Source: Rhodospirillaceae bacterium
GTDB taxonomy: Bacteria; Pseudomonadota; Alphaproteobacteria; SP197
Length of the DNA: 64,000 nt
Assembly: GCA_002722885.1 (NCBI GenBank)
Contig: PBNE01000021.1
Span: 1 to 64,000 of the forward strand
Reading direction: 5' to 3'
Program-made: the position numbers and the translations under genes
The notes under the pieces: model-generated
Told to the model about the DNA's origin: nothing
What the model saw: only the letters and a program-made list of their open reading frames with translations
The model's database searches: none
In this document: in pieces, positions 28,676 through 38,771 of the stretch
How positions within the stretch are numbered: position 1 is the first letter of the stretch
How the letters are laid out: each line of letters opens with the position of its first letter

Positions 28676-29125
28676 ATGGCGCAGATCAAGTCGTTCGATC
28701 ACTCGAGCTTCACCGTCGCCGACATTGACCGTGCCGTATCCTTCTGGACCGATGTGATGGGGTTTGTCCTCGATGACCCGTCACCGAGAACGCAGCCCTG
28801 GCTTGGTGAGGTCGTTGGAGCCCTTGGCGCAACTTGCCGGGTGACCCATCTCTCGGTACACGGCTGTCATCCCGAGCTCATCGGCTATGATGCACCGCAC
28901 CAGGGCGAAAGCGTGTTCGGCCCCACCGTGCGGCCCGAAGCATCCGACCTCGCCTTCTTTGTCGACGACATCGAGGGCTTCTGCGACGCCATGGTTGCGG
29001 GCGGCGGGACAATGCTGGGCTCGATCACCCGCTGCGGTGCAGACGGCCACAGCGGTGGTGCCAGGGCCGTCTACATGAAAGATTCCGAAGGGATCATCGT
29101 CCAGCTGGTCGAAGACGCTAGCTGA
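28676..29125 (+). CDS. VOC-family (glyoxalase-like) protein
   Basis: FDHSSFTVADIDRAVSFWTDVMGF...LAFFVDDIEGFCDAMVAGGG...AVYMKDSEGIIVQLVE. Confidence 0.88.
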   Translation: MAQIKSFDHSSFTVADIDRAVSFWTDVMGFVLDDPSPRTQPWLGEVVGALGATCRVTHLSVHGCHPELIGYDAPHQGESVFGPTVRPEASDLAFFVDDIEGFCDAMVAGGGTMLGSITRCGADGHSGGARAVYMKDSEGIIVQLVEDAS

Positions 29126-29411
29126 GCTTGCGGTAGATGTTGCACCTGGCGAAATAACCCTCGGACGACACCCCGACATTCACGAAGCGGTTGCCGACAG
29201 CCTGAAAGCTCGGCTCGACGATCAAGCAGGCCAGAGTAGCCTTGTCGATGGCATCCTGGAAGGCGTGCATGGTACGCGCGACCTCGTTGGCCAGACCCTT
29301 GACGGCGGTGTCCTGCGTCTTGCGTGCCGGAACGGGAGCCTGAAATTGCGGCGCCTGGACAGACTGTGTGACGGCTGAGCGTGATTCCTGAAGCATGATT
29401 TTGATCCCCAT
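29118..29411 (-). CDS. hypothetical protein
   Basis: 97-aa ORF, convergent with the VOC gene; no recognised family. Confidence 0.35.
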   Translation of the reverse strand: MGIKIMLQESRSAVTQSVQAPQFQAPVPARKTQDTAVKGLANEVARTMHAFQDAIDKATLACLIVEPSFQAVGNRFVNVGVSSEGYFARCNIYRKLS

Positions 29412-29637
29412 TCGGTAACCCCGCTATCCCAAGCGCAAACTATGGGACCGGAGGTTTTGCGTCCAGCCGCTGCCGGCGATTTGCCCTTGTCGCGAAGCTT
29501 CCGGCGCATCATCGTTGTGTCCTTGGCCCCGCTTCCCCTCAAACGTGGCAACTCAGACTGCAGAAATGGAGTCCTCTTCCCGAGTCGCGGTACCACCGTC
29601 ACGGGGGTTAAAACAAACTAGACACGCAGGAGCCGCC

Positions 29638-30663
29638 ATGACCTTTCGCATTCTCGTTCCCGACGCCAAAATCGTTGATGACAGCCTTTTTGCCTCAGCA
29701 GGCCGCAGTTCGGTCGATTTCGACCTGATTGCCGTCCCCAGCCTCGCCGATCTGCCGGATGATCTCGTGCGGGCCTGTGACGCCTTCTGCATGTTTTCCA
29801 CCATGCCGGCAGGCGAGGATTTCATCGACAAGCTCGAGAACTGCCGCCTCGTCGTGCGGGCGGGTGTGGGCTTTGACAACGTCGATATGGCGGCCTGTTC
29901 CAGCCGCGGTATTCCGATTTCGAATGTCCCGGACTACGGGATCAACGAAGTCGCCGACCATGCCCTGGCGCTCATGATGAACCTTGTCCGCGGCATCAGG
30001 GTCTACGCCAACCGTATCCAGGCCGACCTCGCGACAGGCTGGAACTGGCAGCACGGCGTCCACAACCGCCGGACCTACCGCCGCCGTGTCGGAATTGTCG
30101 GGTTGGGACGCATCGGAACAGCCTTTGCGCGGCGCTGCCAGGGCATGGGCATGGAAGTCTGGTGTTACGATCCCTATCTGCCGAGCGGTGGAGAACTGGC
30201 GATGCAGGTCACCCGCGCCCAGAGCCTGGAAGAGCTGCTGGGTGCATGCGACATCATCAGCACCCATGTTCCGCTCTCACCGGACACCGAAGGCCTGATC
30301 GACAAGGAAGCCATCGCGGCCATGGCGCCCGATACCATCCTGATCAACACATCCCGCGGACCCGTGGTGGACATCGATGCACTCTACGACGGGATGAAAA
30401 GCGGCAAGGTGCTGTGTGCCGGCCTTGATGTGCTCGCAAAGGAGCCGGCCGACCCCGATCACCCCCTGATCAAGGCCTGGTTGGCACGAGAAGACTGGAT
30501 CGACGAGCGCCTTGTGCTGACCCCGCACGCCGCATTCTACAGTCCGAACGCCGTTGCCGACATGCGCAACAACGCGATCCACCTGATCGCCGATTACCTC
30601 GAAGGCAAACCGCTGAAGAACTGCGTGAACGGGCACATGCTGGCGGAGGCAGACCGGCGCTAG
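29638..30663 (+). CDS. D-isomer-specific 2-hydroxyacid dehydrogenase (C-terminal-binding-protein type)
   Basis: VRAGVGFDNVDMAACSSRGIPISNVPDYGINEVADHALALMM...GIVGLGRIGTAFARRCQGMGMEVWCYDPY...NTSRGPVVDIDALYDG...LTPHAAFYS. Confidence 0.92.
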   Translation: MTFRILVPDAKIVDDSLFASAGRSSVDFDLIAVPSLADLPDDLVRACDAFCMFSTMPAGEDFIDKLENCRLVVRAGVGFDNVDMAACSSRGIPISNVPDYGINEVADHALALMMNLVRGIRVYANRIQADLATGWNWQHGVHNRRTYRRRVGIVGLGRIGTAFARRCQGMGMEVWCYDPYLPSGGELAMQVTRAQSLEELLGACDIISTHVPLSPDTEGLIDKEAIAAMAPDTILINTSRGPVVDIDALYDGMKSGKVLCAGLDVLAKEPADPDHPLIKAWLAREDWIDERLVLTPHAAFYSPNAVADMRNNAIHLIADYLEGKPLKNCVNGHMLAEADRR

Positions 30664-31412
30664 GTTCGAGCCGCCTCTCCATCAAGGACCTTGCCGGAGA
30701 TCCACTGCATCCAGCGCAGGATCGGCTCTTCCATCCAGGTCAGTTTGCCCGCGGCTGCCTTGCGCGAACGCACGCCCTTGGCAATATGCGGCATGCTTTC
30801 ACCGTCTTCGTCGAGCGCCCGCATGGAATCGTATGCTTCCCCATCGGGGTCACGGCGTTCGAGTTGGCCGCCCTTCGGCCGGATCGAACCGGCACGGTAG
30901 CGTACCTGATCGACTCCCATCGGCCCGATGGAATAGAACCCTGCTCCGCCGGGATAGATGACGAAGGCATTGGCCGGGTGGATCATCATGATGTCGAGCG
31001 CGGGGACATTCTGTTTCATGTCGCCGGGCTGCCAGTTCGTCTGCTCGACCAGATAACAGGCAACTTGCAGGTCCATGTCATAGGACACCTGGTAACGGAT
31101 CCAGTTTTCGCCCCAGGTAATGTTGGTCGTCAGCCGGGTCGGCGAATAGGTCTCCAGCGTATTCTTGTGGAGACCCATATGGTGGTAACCTTCCATGTTG
31201 TTCTCGCAGAAATTCTTCCAGTTGCCGGGCCAGACCTTGTTGTAGAGATTGGTCATCTCCCAGCTGTCGCCGGGCGCATAAACCGAATAGAGATCATCGA
31301 GTTCGGCAACGCGCGGCGCGAACGGCCGCCGACGTAGTTGGCAAGCGCCAGGGTGTCGATCGCGGCCGCGACGGGAGCCAGTGGAAACTCCGGGGTCAGC
31401 AGGAAGCCGCAC
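30660..31412 (-). pseudogene. ring-hydroxylating dioxygenase alpha-subunit remnant lacking the Rieske domain
   Basis: catalytic-domain motif WKNFCENNMEGYHHMGLHKNT; no Rieske CxH motif; 5' end out of frame (~31325). Confidence 0.65.
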
Positions 31413-31600
31413 CGTTCCGGGCTATCCTGCATCGCGTCATCTCCCTGCCGGTCATCTGCCGACGGCTAGAGCCGATCACCATAATATGGAAACGCTTGGC
31501 GATTGCGTATCATCGTGTGAATCTTCCCTTCCTTCAGAGTGTCGAGCGAATCAGCGAATGACAAGAATCCGCCTTGGTCTGTTCAGCAGGAGCACGGTTC

Positions 31601-31948
31601 ATGAGTGTCACGATCTATCACAACCCCCGTTGCAGCAAATCGCGCCAGACCCTGGCGCTGCTGGAAGAGCAAGACGTAGCACCCCAGGTCGAGCTCTACC
31701 TCGAGACCCCGCCGGATGCGGCAACACTCGACCGCGTACTTCAGCAACTGGGCATGGAGCCGCGCGACCTGATGCGCAAGAAAGAAGAGCCGTACAAGAC
31801 CCTGGGACTGGACGAAGCCTCCAAGAGCCGCGATGAGCTGATCGCCGCCATGGTCGCCAATCCAATCCTGATCGAGCGGCCCATCGTGACCAAGGGCAAC
31901 AAGGCCGCTCTGGGCCGTCCGCCCGAACAGGTGCTCGACATTCTTTGA
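31601..31948 (+). CDS. arsC: arsenate reductase (glutaredoxin type)
   Basis: MSVTIYHNPRCSKSRQTLALLEE...NPILIERPIVTKGNKAALGRPPEQVLDIL. Confidence 0.93.
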   Translation: MSVTIYHNPRCSKSRQTLALLEEQDVAPQVELYLETPPDAATLDRVLQQLGMEPRDLMRKKEEPYKTLGLDEASKSRDELIAAMVANPILIERPIVTKGNKAALGRPPEQVLDIL

Positions 31949-32133
31949 GTGGAAACCAGTGAGATTTGGCCCAGATCTGGTGATCCTGGTCACACCTGCC
32001 ACGATATCGGGTCAATTCTCATAGATTCACGAATTTTTCACGATAACGTTCACGGTGGTTTGACGCCAGCACGTCATATCCCTCCCATCACGAGCAGCGC
32101 CGGCGCGTCGCAGATCAGCATGGGTTCAGGACG

Positions 32134-32532
32134 ATGTCTGCAGCTTTCAACACCTTTGCCAAAGAACGCAGTGCCCAAGCCTTCTCGATGGCCCAGGACC
32201 ACGTCGCAAGTTTCGGGACCACGGCGATGCAAGCTCTTGAGGCTTGGGCCTGGGCACGGGCCAACCGGCGCCGCCGTGTGATGACTCTCCGGGCGAACGG
32301 CCTGGATGCCCATCTGCGCCATGACCTGGGCCTCGTCCAGGGTGTCGCGCTTGAAGTTGCTCAGGCGCCGACACCTGACGGCGTTCCGACCGTCGCCACC
32401 TTCGATGATCCGATGGATCGTTGCACGCTGCCGGCCCAGCAGTGGCCCGTCACCGGAGCAAACGACAACGTCTCCTGGACGCCCGGCCGTTCCTATCTGG
32501 CGCTGGCCCGATGTCCCCCAAGATCAGCCTAG
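32134..32532 (+). CDS. hypothetical protein with a DUF1127-like arginine-rich segment
   Basis: WAWARANRRRRVMTLRANGLDAHLRHDLGL. Confidence 0.45.
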   Translation: MSAAFNTFAKERSAQAFSMAQDHVASFGTTAMQALEAWAWARANRRRRVMTLRANGLDAHLRHDLGLVQGVALEVAQAPTPDGVPTVATFDDPMDRCTLPAQQWPVTGANDNVSWTPGRSYLALARCPPRSA

Positions 32533-33687
32533 CAAGGCCCAAGTGGCGAGTGCCGCCTCGTCGATCGACAACCCCAGACCGGGTTCGTCACAGGGCGCTG
32601 CCAGCCCGTCATCCAGCGTGACATAAGGCTTCTCCACGATCTCCTGCCGCCACGGCAAGGGGTCGTGTTCGTCTTCAAAGTAATCGCCGTGCGGCACGGC
32701 ATAGAGCATCGCCAGCGTCGCGGCCTGGCCCACAGCAGTGCTGTAGTTCTTGCCGGTGACATGCAGGTGGCGAAGCCCGGCATAGGCCGCGATCTTCCGG
32801 AACTCCGTCAGCCCGCCGACCTGCACCACATCGGGCTGGGCGATCTGGATGGCACCGGCATCCATCAGCTGCGCGAAGGTGTTGGCTGTGGTTTCCGATT
32901 CGAAGCCGGCAATCGGAATCCGAGTGCGACCCGCCAGGTCAACACAGCCTGAGATGTTCTCCGGCGCCACAGGTTCTTCGAACCAGCGCACCTCAAGACG
33001 TTCCAGCTCTTCGGCATATCGCATGGCGACCCGGGGATTAAGCGCGCAGTTGGCGTCCACCATCAGGTTTCTGTCGGTTCCGATAGCTTCGCGCGCAGCC
33101 CGGATGCGCGCAATGTCCTCGTCGAAACTCACCGTGTAGGGACGCTTTTCGTGGTGGTTGACCTGCGGGATGTTGCCGATCTTCATCTTGTAGCCGCGAT
33201 AACCTGCGGCGCGTGCGTCGGCGATCCGGCCTGCCAGAGCCTCCGGCGAATCGAGACGGCGGTAATATCCAGACGACGCGTAGGCCGAAACCGGCCGGCC
33301 GTAACCGCCCAGCAGTCTCCACAAGGGCTGGCTCGACGCCTTGCCCATGATGTCCCAGCAGGCGATGTCGATACCACTGAGACAGGCGATCACCATGCCC
33401 TTGCGGCCATGCATGTAGGTGCCGTGGAACACCTTGTCCCAGATGTGCTCGGGCCGCCGCGGATCTTCTCCGATGACCAACGGCGCCAATTCCTGTTCAA
33501 TCACGGCCACCGTGGAGCCATGCGGCCCGCCCCAGAGCGCTGATTCGCCCCAGCCCACGATGTCGGGATCGTCGGTGTGGACCTTCACCAGAACGGCGTC
33601 CCTGTCCTGGTATTCGCCCTTGGCGAAGGCGATGGGATAGGGCATCCGCCAGGCGAGGCAGATCGTTTCAATGCCGGTGATCTTCAT
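32524..33687 (-). CDS. mandelate racemase/muconate lactonizing enzyme family protein
   Basis: GYKMKIGNIPQVNH...RNLMVDANCALNPRVAMRYAEELE...WFEEPVAPENISG...AYAGLRHLHVTGKNYSTAVGQAATLAMLYAVPHGDYFEDE. Confidence 0.92.
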   Translation of the reverse strand: MKITGIETICLAWRMPYPIAFAKGEYQDRDAVLVKVHTDDPDIVGWGESALWGGPHGSTVAVIEQELAPLVIGEDPRRPEHIWDKVFHGTYMHGRKGMVIACLSGIDIACWDIMGKASSQPLWRLLGGYGRPVSAYASSGYYRRLDSPEALAGRIADARAAGYRGYKMKIGNIPQVNHHEKRPYTVSFDEDIARIRAAREAIGTDRNLMVDANCALNPRVAMRYAEELERLEVRWFEEPVAPENISGCVDLAGRTRIPIAGFESETTANTFAQLMDAGAIQIAQPDVVQVGGLTEFRKIAAYAGLRHLHVTGKNYSTAVGQAATLAMLYAVPHGDYFEDEHDPLPWRQEIVEKPYVTLDDGLAAPCDEPGLGLSIDEAALATWALLG

Positions 33688-33771
33688 GACAGTGGAGTTC
33701 CCCGTGACTGCATTCTCGTGCCAACATGCATCGTAGGCCGGATTTCAACACAAAGCAGCCGGGAGGTGACC

Positions 33772-34506
33772 GTGGCCCAATCCATGCCGATGGCGTTCTG
33801 GCTCGAGGCCGACAATCCTCATGCCTGTGAGATCGCCGCCCGGGCGGGCTTTGACATCGTGATCCTGGACATGGAGCACGGCATGCTCGACCTCGTCCAT
33901 GCTGACCGGCTGATCCCGTTCTGCATAGGACTGGGCATGACCGTCTATTCGCGCGTGGCGGAGCCCGAACGCGCACCGATCCAGCACGCGCTCGATTCCG
34001 GAGCGGACGGCGTGATCCTGCCACAGATTCGCAATGCGGAACACGCGGCCGAGGTCACCGCCTTCGCTAAGTATCCGCCGCTGGGAACAAGGGGGCTGGG
34101 TTGGAACCGGACCATGGGCTACGGCGGCACGCCCCGTACCTGGCCCAGACAGCGGAACAAGACGACAGTGTGCTACGCACAGATCGAGACACTTGGCGGT
34201 CTGGCTGAAGCCGAAGCGATCGCCCGCCTCAAAACCGTCGATGGGCTGTTCCTGGGCCCATCCGACATGTCGATGGCCCGGGGACGTGGCCCCAACCGCT
34301 GGACCCAGGCCGATCTGGATGACCTGAAGACTGTCGCAGCCGCTGCCCGTGACGCCGGCAAGCTGTTCGCCACCACAGGCGCAGAAAACTCCGTGAGCCG
34401 CAGGGCCGGGCGCGCGGTCAAAGCCGATTTCATGACAGCGGGCGATGATCTCAGTGCCATGGTCGCCGGTTTCGATCATCTGATCCAAGCCGCACGCGGA
34501 CGCTGA
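33772..34506 (+). CDS. HpcH/HpaI aldolase family protein
   Basis: FWLEADNPHACEIAARAGFDIVILDMEHGMLDL...LDSGADGVILPQIRNAEHAAEV...GLFLGPSDMSMARG; GTG start after GGGAGGTGA. Confidence 0.9.
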   Translation: MAQSMPMAFWLEADNPHACEIAARAGFDIVILDMEHGMLDLVHADRLIPFCIGLGMTVYSRVAEPERAPIQHALDSGADGVILPQIRNAEHAAEVTAFAKYPPLGTRGLGWNRTMGYGGTPRTWPRQRNKTTVCYAQIETLGGLAEAEAIARLKTVDGLFLGPSDMSMARGRGPNRWTQADLDDLKTVAAAARDAGKLFATTGAENSVSRRAGRAVKADFMTAGDDLSAMVAGFDHLIQAARGR

Positions 34507-34511
34507 CAGCC

Positions 34512-35711
34512 ATGAAGATCTCGCGCATTGATGTCTCCCTGATCAGCGTGCGCTTCGTCGCTCCGATCCGTTGGTCCGGTGGCGCGAACGAGGACTGGAC
34601 GCGGATTATCGTCGAAGTTCACACCGATGACGGTCTGGTGGGTCTGGGCGAGACGCTGGGCGGCAGCGTCACCGCGCAGCTCATCGAGAGCGAAATTGCA
34701 CCGATGTTCCTGGGAGAGAATCCTTTCCATGTCGAAAAGATGCTCTCCAAAGCCACCTTCGTGCCGCTTTATTACGGCAAGGCGGGGCTCTGCGCCATCG
34801 CCGCACTCGAGGTCGCCTGCTGGGACATCATGGGCAAGGCCACCGGTCAGCCGTTGTGCAATCTTCTGGGTGGCCGTCTGCGCGATGAGATACCCTTTGC
34901 CGCCTACATCTATCATCGCAACGCCAACCGGGACGGCACCGGTGAGATCGACACCACTGAGCAGGTTGTCGACCATGCCCGCGCGCTGGTCGAAAGGCAC
35001 GGCTTCACGACCATCAAGTACAAAGGCGGCGTGAAGAGCGAACGCGACGAAATCACCAACATGTGGGCCCTGCGCGAAGCCTTCCCCGATCTAAAGCTCC
35101 GGTTCGATCCCCAGGCGATCTACAGTCCGGCCACGGCCCTGCGCATGGGCCACGTCTTCGAGGAGATCAGACTGGAGTACTACGAGGATCCCGTGTGGGG
35201 GAATGTCGCCATGGCGCGCCTGCGCCAGCAGGTGAGACTGCCGCTGGCGACCAACATGTGCGTCATCGACCTCGACAGTCTGGCAGAAGGCCACCAGCTC
35301 GGCAGCGTGGACGTCATTCTGGGCGACATCTTCGAATGGGGCGGTATCGCCAACGTCAAGAAGCTCGGCGCCGTCTGCGAGGCCTTCCAACTGGGCCTGA
35401 ACTTCCATTCAGCAGGCGAGCTGGGCATCGGCCAGGCCGCCTATCTCCAGATGGCCGCGGCCTGTCAGGCTCTACCGTTTGCCCTCGACACCCACATCAC
35501 CGAGCTCGCCGGAGAGGTGATCACTGACGGTGTCATCGCGTTGACCGACCACGGCACAATCCGGGTTCCCGATGGCCCGGGACTGGGCGTTTCGCTCGAT
35601 CCGGACCGCTTCGCCGAAGCTAAAGAGGCCTATGCGCGTCTGGGCGACAAGAGCGTCTACGAGGAAGACGAAGCGCGCGCCGGCGTGATCCCGGTCAAAT
35701 CGATGCTCTGA
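34512..35711 (+). CDS. mandelate racemase/muconate lactonizing enzyme family protein
   Basis: CWDIMGKATGQPLCNLLGG...TTIKYKGGVKSERDEI...LKLRFDPQAIYSPATALRMG...LEYYEDPVWG...VDVILGDIFEWGGIANVKKL. Confidence 0.92.
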   Translation: MKISRIDVSLISVRFVAPIRWSGGANEDWTRIIVEVHTDDGLVGLGETLGGSVTAQLIESEIAPMFLGENPFHVEKMLSKATFVPLYYGKAGLCAIAALEVACWDIMGKATGQPLCNLLGGRLRDEIPFAAYIYHRNANRDGTGEIDTTEQVVDHARALVERHGFTTIKYKGGVKSERDEITNMWALREAFPDLKLRFDPQAIYSPATALRMGHVFEEIRLEYYEDPVWGNVAMARLRQQVRLPLATNMCVIDLDSLAEGHQLGSVDVILGDIFEWGGIANVKKLGAVCEAFQLGLNFHSAGELGIGQAAYLQMAAACQALPFALDTHITELAGEVITDGVIALTDHGTIRVPDGPGLGVSLDPDRFAEAKEAYARLGDKSVYEEDEARAGVIPVKSML

Positions 35712-35720
35712 CGACAGGCG

Positions 35721-36614
35721 TCAGGCCGCCGCCTCGTCCGACATTCGGATTCGCTTGTGCTCGCGCAGCGAGATGTAGATGCCGCTGGCCACAATGATGG
35801 TGATGCCGACCCAACTCCAGACATCCGGAAAGTCGCCAAAGACCGTGAGCCCGATGATGGTGGCCGCGACGATCTCGAAGTAACCAAACGGCGCCAGCAA
35901 TGAGGCCGAAACGTGGCTGTAGGCGCGCAGGATCAAGTAATGGCCGGCGGCTGAGACCGCGCCGATTGCCAGCATCAGCGCCCAGGACGACAAGTCCGGA
36001 GTGCGCCACTCCAGGGCGACCACAAAGGACAACACGACGGCGGCAATCAGGCCCTGGATGAAGATCGCCATCATGGGCTCGGCGCTCAGCGCCACACGCC
36101 GTGTCAGCACAATGTAGAGGGCGAAGGCAACACTGCCCGTCAGTGAAAACAGCGCACCCTCATCAAAGCTGCTGAAATCAGGTTTGATGATGAACAGCGT
36201 ACCGGCAAACCCGACGACACAGGCCGCATAGCGGCGCCAGCCCGTTTGCTCTCCCAGCAGCCATGGGGCCATGGCTGTCACCAGGAAGGGATAGGCGAAG
36301 AAGATCGCGATGGCATCGGCCAGCGGCATGCGGGCAAAGGCCATAAACACCAGAAAGGTGGACGTCGCATGCAGGATGCTCCGGCCTACCTGTGCGGCAG
36401 CATCAGGGGGCCGCAAAAGCGCCGTGCCGTGGCGTTTCCACGCCAAGGGAAAGGTCAGCAGGGTCTGGAACAGATAGCGCGCCCAGACGATCTGGAGGAC
36501 CGAGTAGCCGACCCCCGAAAGATACTTCGCCATGCCGTCGACCCCCGAAAGAATCGAAACGGCAGGAAGAAGCAGGAAGAGTGCAGCGGCGAGTCCACCG
36601 CGGGGCAAGGCCAT
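35721..36614 (-). CDS. EamA/DMT-family transporter
   Basis: 297 aa; FLVFMAFARMPLADAIAIFFAYPFLVTAMAPWLLGEQTGWRRYAACVVGFAGTLFIIKPD. Confidence 0.9.
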   Translation of the reverse strand: MALPRGGLAAALFLLLPAVSILSGVDGMAKYLSGVGYSVLQIVWARYLFQTLLTFPLAWKRHGTALLRPPDAAAQVGRSILHATSTFLVFMAFARMPLADAIAIFFAYPFLVTAMAPWLLGEQTGWRRYAACVVGFAGTLFIIKPDFSSFDEGALFSLTGSVAFALYIVLTRRVALSAEPMMAIFIQGLIAAVVLSFVVALEWRTPDLSSWALMLAIGAVSAAGHYLILRAYSHVSASLLAPFGYFEIVAATIIGLTVFGDFPDVWSWVGITIIVASGIYISLREHKRIRMSDEAAA

Positions 36615-36619
36615 ACCGA

Positions 36620-37813
36620 TCAGCTTTGAAGTAAGGTTTTGCGCAAAAAGTCGAGCAGGCTGATCACCGCATAGTTGCGCAGCTGCTGGCGGTCTCCGGG
36701 CAGCGCCACGGTGGTAGCATGTTGGCCTCCGTCATGGTCAAGACCCAGGTAGACCGTGCCCCGTGGTGCATCCTCGTCGTCCTGGGCGGCGATGGCAGCG
36801 ATACCGAGATCGGTCCCGAAACGCCCCCGGGCCTTGGCGGCAGCTTCCAGCGCGTGTGCTTCACCCATGTGGGCACTAACCCCACCGGCAACGATGGCGC
36901 CCTGGAAGATCTCCAAAGTGGGATCGGCAGTCGTCATCCGTGAAGCCATCACACCACCGGTCAGGCTTTCATGCACGGCCAGACGCCAACCTCTCTGCCT
37001 CAGAAGTTCGAGGACCACAGTTTCCATCGTGTCGTCATCGACGGCAAAGAGATGATCCCCCACGACCAACCGGACCAGCGCCTCTTCCTCGTCAAGCAAG
37101 GCCGTGGCGGAGCCTTCATCGTCCGTCTTGGCAGTCACACGGACCTTGATGCCTTCGATGCCACTGGCCTGAAACGCGATGGTCGGATTGCCCGCCCGGT
37201 CGAGCTCCTGCATCCGCTCATCAAGCATTTCAGCAAGTCCGGACTCACTCAGACCCCAGGTCTTGAGAACGCGGCTGCGAATGACTGCGGCAGCTCCACG
37301 TCGGCGCTGGAGATCGGGCAGAATGGTGCCCACCATCATCTCCCTCATCTCATAGGGCACACCAGGCACCGCATAGATCACTTTGTCACCCACCGGGCAG
37401 ACCATGCCCGGCGCGGTGCCCGGCATTTCCGCGATCACGCTGGCGCCCTCCGGGACATCGGCCTGGCGCCGATTGTTGTCCGTCATCTCGCGGTCACGTT
37501 CGTCGAACATGGCCTTGATCGCCGCCACAATCGCCTCGTCACGGACTAGCGGCACACCCATGATCGCGGCAATGACGTCTCGCGTGATGTCGTCCTGCGT
37601 GGGCCCCAGGCCGCCGCAACAGATCACCGCATCGCTGCGCTCCAGCGCCTGGCGCAGCGTGGCCTCCATACGCGCAAAGTTGTCACCAACCTTGGTCTGA
37701 TTGAGCGAATCAATTCCAGCCAGAGCAAGCTGCTCACCGATCCATGACGAGTTGGTATCGACGATCTGCCCCAACAGGAGCTCTGTCCCGATGGCCACAA
37801 CCTCACAACGCAT
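36620..37813 (-). CDS. cinA: CinA family competence/damage-inducible protein
   Basis: MRCEVVAIGTELLLGQIVDTNSSWIGEQLALAGID...GGLGPTQDDITRDVIAAIMG...VHESLTGGVMASRMTTADP. Confidence 0.9.
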   Translation of the reverse strand: MRCEVVAIGTELLLGQIVDTNSSWIGEQLALAGIDSLNQTKVGDNFARMEATLRQALERSDAVICCGGLGPTQDDITRDVIAAIMGVPLVRDEAIVAAIKAMFDERDREMTDNNRRQADVPEGASVIAEMPGTAPGMVCPVGDKVIYAVPGVPYEMREMMVGTILPDLQRRRGAAAVIRSRVLKTWGLSESGLAEMLDERMQELDRAGNPTIAFQASGIEGIKVRVTAKTDDEGSATALLDEEEALVRLVVGDHLFAVDDDTMETVVLELLRQRGWRLAVHESLTGGVMASRMTTADPTLEIFQGAIVAGGVSAHMGEAHALEAAAKARGRFGTDLGIAAIAAQDDEDAPRGTVYLGLDHDGGQHATTVALPGDRQQLRNYAVISLLDFLRKTLLQS

Positions 37814-37904
37814 CGTATCCCCCGATGATCCAACCACGTGAAGCGGTATGGCACAGCGGCGATCTGGTGCAAGCTTCACGACCGATGACCACATGGAGCC
37901 AACG

Positions 37905-38768
37905 ATGTCAGACCTCGTTTGCAATCCCCTGCACGACGACTTCGGCGCCTCTGTCACGGGGATCGATCTTGGCTCGCCACTCGAATCGGCGCAGGTCGCG
38001 GCCGTGAAGCGGGCCATCGATCGCTTCTCATTTCTGGTGTTCCCGAATCAGGATATGGACGACCCGCGCCAGCTGGCATTCACGCGCTATCTCGGAGAGC
38101 CAGAGGTCGAACACGTGAGGTTCGGGCAACAGGGTGTGGTCGACTACTTCGGAACGATCGGCAACATCGACGAGAACGGCAACCAGCAGGGCAACGATCA
38201 CGCCGTCACGAAGTATGTGCGCGGCAACGAGATGTGGCATTCAGATTCCTCGTTCCGCGAGAACCCGACCTACGTCACCATCACTTGTGCCTATGAAGTC
38301 CCCGACAAGGGCGGGACGACAGAGTTCGTCAGCGGTCGTGCCGCCTATGGCCGGCTCGCGGCCTCAGAGAAGGCAAAGCTCGATCCGCTGGCGACCATTC
38401 ACGACTATGTCTTCTCGCGCAGCAAGGTCGCGGAGGTCACAGCCTCGCACGCGGCGTCCCTACCGCCGGTCGAACAGCGGCTTGTCCGCACAAACCCTGC
38501 AACCGGTGACAAGAACCTCTATCTCGGTTCCCATGCCCGGGAGGTCGTGGGCTGGAGTGTGGAAGAGAGTCGCACGCTGCTCGACGACCTTCTGGAGCGC
38601 ACGACACGTCCTGAGGACATTCTGAGCCACCGCTGGCGGTCCGGCGATCTCGTGATCTGGGACAACCGCTGCCTTCTCCATCGCGGCCGCCCCTACGACG
38701 CCGACCGCTACCGCCGACGAATGCGCCAGACCCGGGTCTGCGGTACGGGGCCGACGCTGGAAGAATGA
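37905..38768 (+). CDS. TauD/TfdA-family Fe(II)/2-oxoglutarate dioxygenase
   Basis: WHSDSSFRENPTYVTITCAYEVPDKGGTTEF...WRSGDLVIWDNRCLLHRGRPYDADRYRRRMRQTRV (HxD...H). Confidence 0.92.
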   Translation: MSDLVCNPLHDDFGASVTGIDLGSPLESAQVAAVKRAIDRFSFLVFPNQDMDDPRQLAFTRYLGEPEVEHVRFGQQGVVDYFGTIGNIDENGNQQGNDHAVTKYVRGNEMWHSDSSFRENPTYVTITCAYEVPDKGGTTEFVSGRAAYGRLAASEKAKLDPLATIHDYVFSRSKVAEVTASHAASLPPVEQRLVRTNPATGDKNLYLGSHAREVVGWSVEESRTLLDDLLERTTRPEDILSHRWRSGDLVIWDNRCLLHRGRPYDADRYRRRMRQTRVCGTGPTLEE

Positions 38769-38771
38769 CCA

